Shown here piece by piece: positions 59,101 through 64,000 of a stretch of 64,000 bases of DNA. The notes below the pieces were generated by a model that searched no databases, was not told the DNA's origin, and saw only the letters and a list, made by a program, of their open reading frames with translations. Position 1 is the stretch's first letter. The number at the start of each line of letters is the position of its first letter. The position numbers and the translations under genes are program-made. This stretch comes from Cyanoderma ruficeps (taxonomy: Eukaryota; Chordata; Aves; Passeriformes; Timaliidae): NCBI GenBank assembly GCA_008694505.1, contig VZDJ01007749.1, positions 422,048 to 486,047 on the forward strand, in the 5' to 3' direction.

Positions 59101-59454
59101 AATTGAGTGCAAAAAGAACACTTTTTGGTGTAGATACTGGGTGTTGGCTCCTGAAGAGAAGATTCTAACTACGTTAAGTTGCCGTGGCAAAGACCTGTAA
59201 AGGCAGCAGAGGTAACAGCCTTGCAGGAAGGGTGAAGCCTGGGTGGGGTTGATCCAGATCAGCATCCCTCGGGCTGAGATAAACCCCATCCCTTGTGTTT
59301 TCAGAGGCTGCGAAGTGGCGTCGTCAGAGATCTTGAGCGTCAGAATCAGAAAAAGGAGAACATTCGCCTGTTAGAAGAGCAGATTGCTCTGACAAAGCAG
59401 CTCATGGAGGAGAGAGACAAGGTGCTAATGGAAAAACGTTCCCAGCAGTCCTAG
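55836..59454 (+). CDS. PET117: PET117, cytochrome c oxidase assembly factor (two exons, 81 aa)
   Basis: PET117 is a small mitochondrial protein of the inner membrane needed for assembly of cytochrome c oxidase (complex IV). Exons 55836–55931 and 59305–59454 join in phase 0 to 246 nt, 81 aa, the same length as human. A hydrophobic segment lies at about residues 7–25 (LALTVSALLSAAIVATVHI). It is followed by a charged helical region with the family core RLRSGVVRDLERQ and KKENIRLLEEQIALTKQL. The start codon is the first ATG of the CpG island and has the expected MSR start. An ATTAAA poly(A) signal is at 59482. The gene is followed after 272 nt by the KAT14 start codon on the same strand, so the two may share a promoter. 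Confidence 0.95.
55932..59304 (+). other. PET117: PET117 intron 1
   Basis: About 3.4 kb, CpG-rich at the start and AT-rich from about 57.6 kb. Contains an (ATCC)4 run at 56184–56199. No embedded gene recognised. Confidence 0.7.
59305..59454 (+). CDS. PET117: PET117 exon 2 (coding part)
   Basis: Residues 33–81 and TAG. Acceptor tttcag, phase 0. Confidence 0.95.
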   Translation, partial: RLRSGVVRDLERQNQKKENIRLLEEQIALTKQLMEERDKVLMEKRSQQS

Positions 59455-59481
59455 GCACAGGCCTGCCTCCTTAGAGGTGTG

Positions 59482-59487
59482 ATTAAA
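59482..59487 (+). terminator. PET117: PET117 poly(A) signal candidate
   Basis: ATTAAA, the commonest variant signal, 28 nt past the PET117 stop and about 230 nt before the KAT14 acceptor. Confidence 0.5.
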
Positions 59488-59714
59488 GACGTTTGACAGT
59501 CATTTGCATCTCACTTCTTGCAGGTGTTTTAACAACCAGAGGTAATCTGTGAAAGACTGGTTATTTTGTAGAAGTTATAATCTAGCCTCTAAAGCTTTAG
59601 GGCAGACAAAACCCTGTTTTCTCTGTGATTGGTATTTGGACTGTGGAGACTTGGCTGGGGCACATCCTGTGTGGATGGACTGAAGGTGAGGTGGAGCAGC
59701 TCCTTGTTGTGCAG

Positions 59715-59982
59715 GCTCCCTCTAGGATGGCCAACAACGTTCACATCAGTGGGCTGCTCAGCCGCCACGACGATGAAGCCACCAGGACCTCCACCTCTGA
59801 GGGCCTGGAGGAGGGTGAGGTGGAAGGGGAGACTCTTCTGATTGTGGAGTCTGAGGACCAGGCTTCTGTGGATTTATCACACGACCAGAGTGGGGACTCC
59901 CTGAACAGCGATGAGGGTGAAGTGTCCTGGATGGAGGAGATGTCCTATTACTGTGAGAAGTGCCAGAAGTGGATCCCAGCAA
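59715..59982 (+). CDS. KAT14: KAT14 first coding exon
   Basis: Possible 5' UTR from 59715, after acceptor ttgtgcag. Coding from 59727: residues 1–85 plus one base of Ser86. Donor gtaaga. The left boundary is inferred; ctctag at 59720–59725 is an alternative acceptor. Confidence 0.85.
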
Positions 59983-61849
59983 GTAAGACTGCCCATTGTG
60001 TTGTCCCTGGCCACAGTGGGTGTTTGCGAGGTGTTTGTGCTGTCCTGCATCCCTGTTTCACAGCTTGTTAGGCTGTACCCTGTCCTGTGGGTGATGTAGG
60101 TGATGCCTACTGGCAGGGGCTGTTAGACACTTCAGTCCAGGAGCTGTGTGTGTCCAGAGCTGGTGATCTCTCTAAGGAAGTCAAACTGTTGTCTTCCATT
60201 TGTAGAGAACACTAAAATTCAGAACCGTGCCCACCCTCACAATTCTTGCAGCTGTTTAGGGGCTTGGGCCAAGTGACCTGACCTCCCTGCTCACTCAGAT
60301 AATGACCCTTGCTGTAAAGCTCTGAGGAAGAAATGGACTTTGTGTGTTACTTTTTTCCCCCCCCTGTTAATTTGTCACATCTGTGGAACATACGGCTAAA
60401 TCTCAACCTTAATGTTTTCCTAATAATGTGAATTAAAGTTGGCTTAGAAACATGCCCAGCCTTCAGCAGCCAGCTCTGGAGGGTGTTAGGCACAATCTGC
60501 AAAATTTGATGCCTCTCCTCTGGCACTTGATATAAGATACGTGCTGTTAGCAGTGTAATAGACAATTTACTTTCTAAATTGTGGATTATCTGATCTGTTA
60601 TTACATCCGAAAGCCAGATATTACTAAACACTGGTTGGCTTTGATTTTGGTGAGGGGATTTTTGTTTGGTTTGATTTGGGGGCTTTGTTTGTTTGTGGTT
60701 AGAAATAATGAACTGTCTAGGTGGCACCTGCCTTGCAGATATGTCAGAGCTGCCCTTTTTGCCTTCTTAGAATTTGCCAAAATTTACAGTGTAAGAATCT
60801 TCTCTTAAGGCATGTTAGTGAATGTTTAGGTGTTTATGCAATGAAACCAGCAGCAGACTATTAAATTACTATGCAGTAAAGGGAAATGTAACTTGAAATG
60901 TATTAATAAAAAAAATGAAGCAGAGTTAAAGGTAGCATGAGCTATCTCATGCTGGAGTGTGATTTAACATTCTTGATTTAACACTTAACTTGTTTTATTA
61001 TACAAATATGTTCCTCTCTGCAGTTTCTGTGGAACAAATCCAAGGAGCAGAAAAGGCCAGTTGCAAGGCAACTGTAGCCACATACAAATATGCAGAGTAA
61101 ACGAGCTGTCAAAGGGAGATACTGTGCTTTTTCCTAATCATTCACTTCTAGGGAGTTCAGTTGTCACTTGTGAAAATGGCAAAGGTGCTCAGGCAAATAA
61201 TCACCTTTTTTCATTGAATTACCATTTAGAAATTCTCTTAATCTACCAAGTGTGGGAGGTTCTCCCCCATCAGACACAGTTGGAAGTTGAATTCTGCAAT
61301 TCAGTATGGAAGCAGGGTATCCATATGTTAAAAATGCTTGATCTGGTGTCTTTATACAGTAAAAAAGATGACAACCTTGTAGAGAAATATCTTTTGAATG
61401 TGACTTTTCAGAAACACTCTAGTCTTAAATTTCTCTGTCCTCCGATGTCATTTTTCAATTTTTCATGTTTTTGTAAATTAACTCCTGGTGAGTTTAGAAG
61501 TCCTGAATCATATGATCTTTTTTCATATCTTTCAATTCATATCATTTCTACAACAATCTCTGTTGTAGAAACATGGAATTAGAGCCTGTAACTTTGCATG
61601 CATGGGGATTTACAGGTGGTTCTGTCATTTTTGTTCAGACAAAACTGATCTTGGAGAAAATCCAAATTTCCTTTCTGGCACTTTTTCCTATAGAAGGACA
61701 GAAAGACTGATTTTTACCTTTTCATTTTAGGTCAACTGAGAGAACAGCTCAGCTACCTCAAAGGAGATAACTTTTTCAGATTTACTTGCTCTGATTGCTC
61801 AGAAGATGGGAAGGAGCAATTTGAACGTTTGAGATTAACATGGCAACAA
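59727..61849 (+). CDS. KAT14: KAT14 (CSRP2BP), ATAC complex subunit, 5' part (first two coding exons, 125 aa)
   Basis: KAT14 (also CSRP2BP) is a subunit of the ATAC histone acetyltransferase complex; its own acetyltransferase domain lies at the C-terminus, beyond this window. Coding exons 59727–59982 and 61731–61849 join in frame to 375 nt. The start ATG has A at −3 and G at +4. The first exon encodes the family-specific acidic N-terminus (SRHDDEATRTSTSEGLEEGE and onward). The second adds SQLREQLSYLKGDNFFRFTC. Two CxxC pairs, Cys76/Cys79 and Cys105/Cys108, probably bind one zinc ion. The exon ends in phase 0 at gtaagt and the next exon is not in the window. No CpG island precedes the start; a likely acceptor is at 59711–59714. 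Confidence 0.94.
59983..61730 (+). other. KAT14: KAT14 intron after the first coding exon
   Basis: About 1.75 kb. Contains a T/G-rich stretch near 60640–60710. No embedded gene recognised. Confidence 0.7.
61731..61849 (+). CDS. KAT14: KAT14 second coding exon
   Basis: Completes Ser86 and encodes residues 87–125, including Cys105 and Cys108. Acceptor ttttag, donor gtaagt. Confidence 0.95.
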
Positions 61850-62424
61850 GTAAGTGAAATGTTTGTGCCAGCAGAACAACCACAGGACTTTCTGAAATTG
61901 TTGCTTGTTGTGTATATGCTACCTGGAATAGGAGGATCAGGTATTGGTAGCAAGGGAGCATTTGCATGAACTTCAGAAATTAATTAGTTGAGGATTGCTT
62001 GCACATGAGAACTTCAGCATTTGGTAAGGAAATTGAAAGATAATCATACAAACCACTTTTTGTTTTGTTGGGTTTTTTTTGATGGGTTTTTTTGATGGGT
62101 TTTGTTGTTGTTTTGGGGTCTTTTTGTTTGGTTTTTTTTTATTCTTCCTTCTCCTTACGTTGCTCATGAATTCATGGCTTCAAGCAGGTTTGGAAAAGCA
62201 AAATAAATGCAATTTGGCTTCTAGGCATGAACAGTTTTTTGTATCTAAGAAAATGTAAAACTGGTGAGGTGGCAACATAGAAACAGAAAGCTTGCCGGCT
62301 CCGTGAGTGCAGAGCTCCAACCTGACTGCTTATGCACTAGCATCAGTCCTTGCTGGAATTCACTGTTTCAATCATTTGCATACCTGAACAATCAAAATAA
62401 CATCGGTTTGCATCCTGTGTTGTC

Positions 62425-63765
62425 TCATAGAATATCACAGAATCACAGGATCAGCTAGGATGGAAAAGACCTTTGAGATCATCAAGTCTGACCCATAACC
62501 TAACACCACATGGTCAACCAGACCATGGCACTGAGTGCCCTATCCAGGCTTTCCTTGGACACCTTCAGGGATGGTGACTCCACCACCTCCATGGGCAGCC
62601 CATTTCAATGCCCAATCACTCTTTCTGTGAAGAATTTTTTCCTAATGTCCACCCTAGACCTACCCTGGTGCAGCATTGTGTCCTCTTCTCCTTTCACTTG
62701 TTGCTTGGGGGAAGATGCTGAACCCCCACCTGGCTGCATCCTCCTGTCAGGGAGTTGTAGCGAGTGATAAGGTCTCCTCTGAGCCTCCTCCTCTCCAGCG
62801 TAAACGCCCCCAGCTACCTCAGCTGTTCTTCATGGGATCTGTATTGCAGGCCCTTCACTAGCCTTGTTGCCCTTCTCCAGATGTGCTCTAGCACCTCAAC
62901 ATCCTTCCTAAATTGAAGGACCTGGAACTGGACACAAGGCTTGAGGTGTGGCCTTACTAGTGCCAAGTACAGGGGAAGAATCACTGCCCTGGTCTGCTCA
63001 CCACTATTCCTGATCCAAGCCAGGAAGCCATTGGCCTTGTTGGCCACCTGGGCACACTGCTGGCTCGTATTCAGTCTGCCATCAGTCAGTACCCCAGGCC
63101 CCTTTCTGCCTGGCCTCTCTCCAGCTGCTCTGTCCCCAGCCTGTAGTGCTGCAGGGGGTTGTTGTGCCGAAGTGCAGGACTCAGCACATGGTCTTGTTAA
63201 ACCTCTTATTGTTGGATTTGGCCCATGGATCCAGCCTGTCCAGGCCCCTCTAGATGGTTTTACTGAAGTCCAGGTAGACAAAATTCACAGCCTTCCCTGG
63301 ATTCACCAGGCAGGTCACCTGGTCATAAAAGGAAATCAGGTTAGTCAGGCAGGACCTGCCCCTCCTAAATCCATGCTGTAGGTGCCAAGTGATGGCACTC
63401 AAGATGATCTATTCCATAACCTTGCCAGGAACCAAGGTCAGGCTGACAGGTCTGGAGCTCCTTGGATACTCCTTCCAGCCCTTCTTACAGATGGGTGTCA
63501 CACTGGTCAACCTTCAACCATCAGGTACCTCCCTGGTGAGCCAGGACTGATGGTAAATGATGGAGAGCAGCTTGGTGAGCTCATCCACCAGATTGCTTTG
63601 TGCCCTAGAGTGGATACCATCTGGTCCCATAGACTTGTGAGCATCTAAGAGGCTCAGCAGGTCATCAGCTGCTTCTTCCTGAATAACAGGAGGGCTGTTC
63701 TGCTCCCTGTCCCCATCTACCAGCTCAGGAGGCCATTTGTCCTGAGGCTGAAGCTATCAGATTGT
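62425..63765 (-). mobile_element. CR1 LINE fragment, minus orientation
   Basis: The left end carries the CR1 3' terminal motif (ATTCTATGA on the minus strand, near 62425–62433), followed by the conserved CR1 3' untranslated stretch. A 155-codon minus-strand frame (62814–63281) shows the C-terminal part of the CR1 reverse transcriptase protein, with LVRPHL and [10 protein letters not shown]. The frame is interrupted upstream, so the copy is 5'-truncated and disabled. CR1 is the main LINE of birds and other reptiles. The right boundary is approximate. Confidence 0.88.
62814..63281 (-). pseudogene. CR1 reverse-transcriptase C-terminal remnant
   Basis: An open 155-codon stretch of a decayed CR1 ORF2, recognised by its conserved tail. 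It has lost the catalytic part of the reverse transcriptase in this frame and is not expected to act. Confidence 0.75.
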
Positions 63766-64000
63766 AGAAAATTATATTAGCCTTGTTGAAAAAGTCAAAA
63801 TCATATCAGCCTTGTTGGCTTTTGCTTGATTCTTAGCCACAGGCACTCAGCCTTATCATCATGTAAGATAATTTGAAACACCAATTGTAACTCCTGCACT
63901 GCTTTCTCATGGTGGCCAGTGCAGGAAAAAAGGTTGGTGTAGGTAGGGGTCTGTGCTGGCAGACTGGCAGAGTTTCACCAAGTTCCAGACTGGGAAAGCA

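Larger units (their letters stand above)
61850..64000 (+). other. KAT14: KAT14 intron, continuing past the right edge
   Basis: No further KAT14 exon is visible. A T/G-rich low-complexity stretch lies at 62059–62145. Most of the remainder is the CR1 element. The final 230 bp hold nothing recognised. Confidence 0.7.

Overview
This is a vertebrate nuclear window, almost certainly from a bird and probably a passerine. The genes have many short exons with GT/AG introns and CpG-rich promoters. Their encoded proteins are near-identical to the tetrapod SNX5, MGME1, OVOL2, PET117 and KAT14 families. A CR1-type LINE, the dominant avian retroposon, sits near the right edge. Introns are compact, which fits a bird. 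The gene order SNX5–MGME1–OVOL2–PET117–KAT14 matches human 20p11.23, so this is an old syntenic block.

Layout. Positions 1–12.9 kb hold no coding exon that I can recognise. SNX5 lies on the minus strand (13 coding exons, 13434–27979; 397 aa), with an almost 7 kb first intron and a likely poly(A) signal at 12938. It is head-to-head with MGME1 on the plus strand (28.4–36.0 kb; four coding exons, 337 aa). The two share a CpG-rich bidirectional promoter with ZNF143-, NRF1-, YY1- and E2F-like motifs. OVOL2 is on the minus strand (four coding exons, 38226–44343; 263 aa), tail-to-tail with MGME1, with a CpG island at its 5' end that carries assembly gaps and homopolymers. An 11 kb gene-free stretch follows. 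PET117 (plus; two exons, 55836–59454; 81 aa) starts in its own CpG island. The KAT14 start codon lies only 272 nt past the PET117 stop, and its first two coding exons (125 aa) are in the window; the rest lies beyond the right edge. A CR1 fragment fills about 62.4–63.8 kb inside a KAT14 intron.

The genes do not form one pathway. SNX5 is a PX-BAR endosomal sorting protein, MGME1 a mitochondrial DNA exonuclease, OVOL2 an epithelial zinc-finger repressor, PET117 a cytochrome oxidase assembly factor, and KAT14 a subunit of the ATAC acetyltransferase complex. All exon joins given here keep the reading frame, and each full-length protein is close to its mammalian length, so no gene looks broken.

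I found no evidence of a new gene system. The points most worth checking are the layout of the MGME1 upstream ORF, the promoterless KAT14 start behind PET117, the interleaved inverted repeats at 11.6 kb, and the OVOL2 upstream region.
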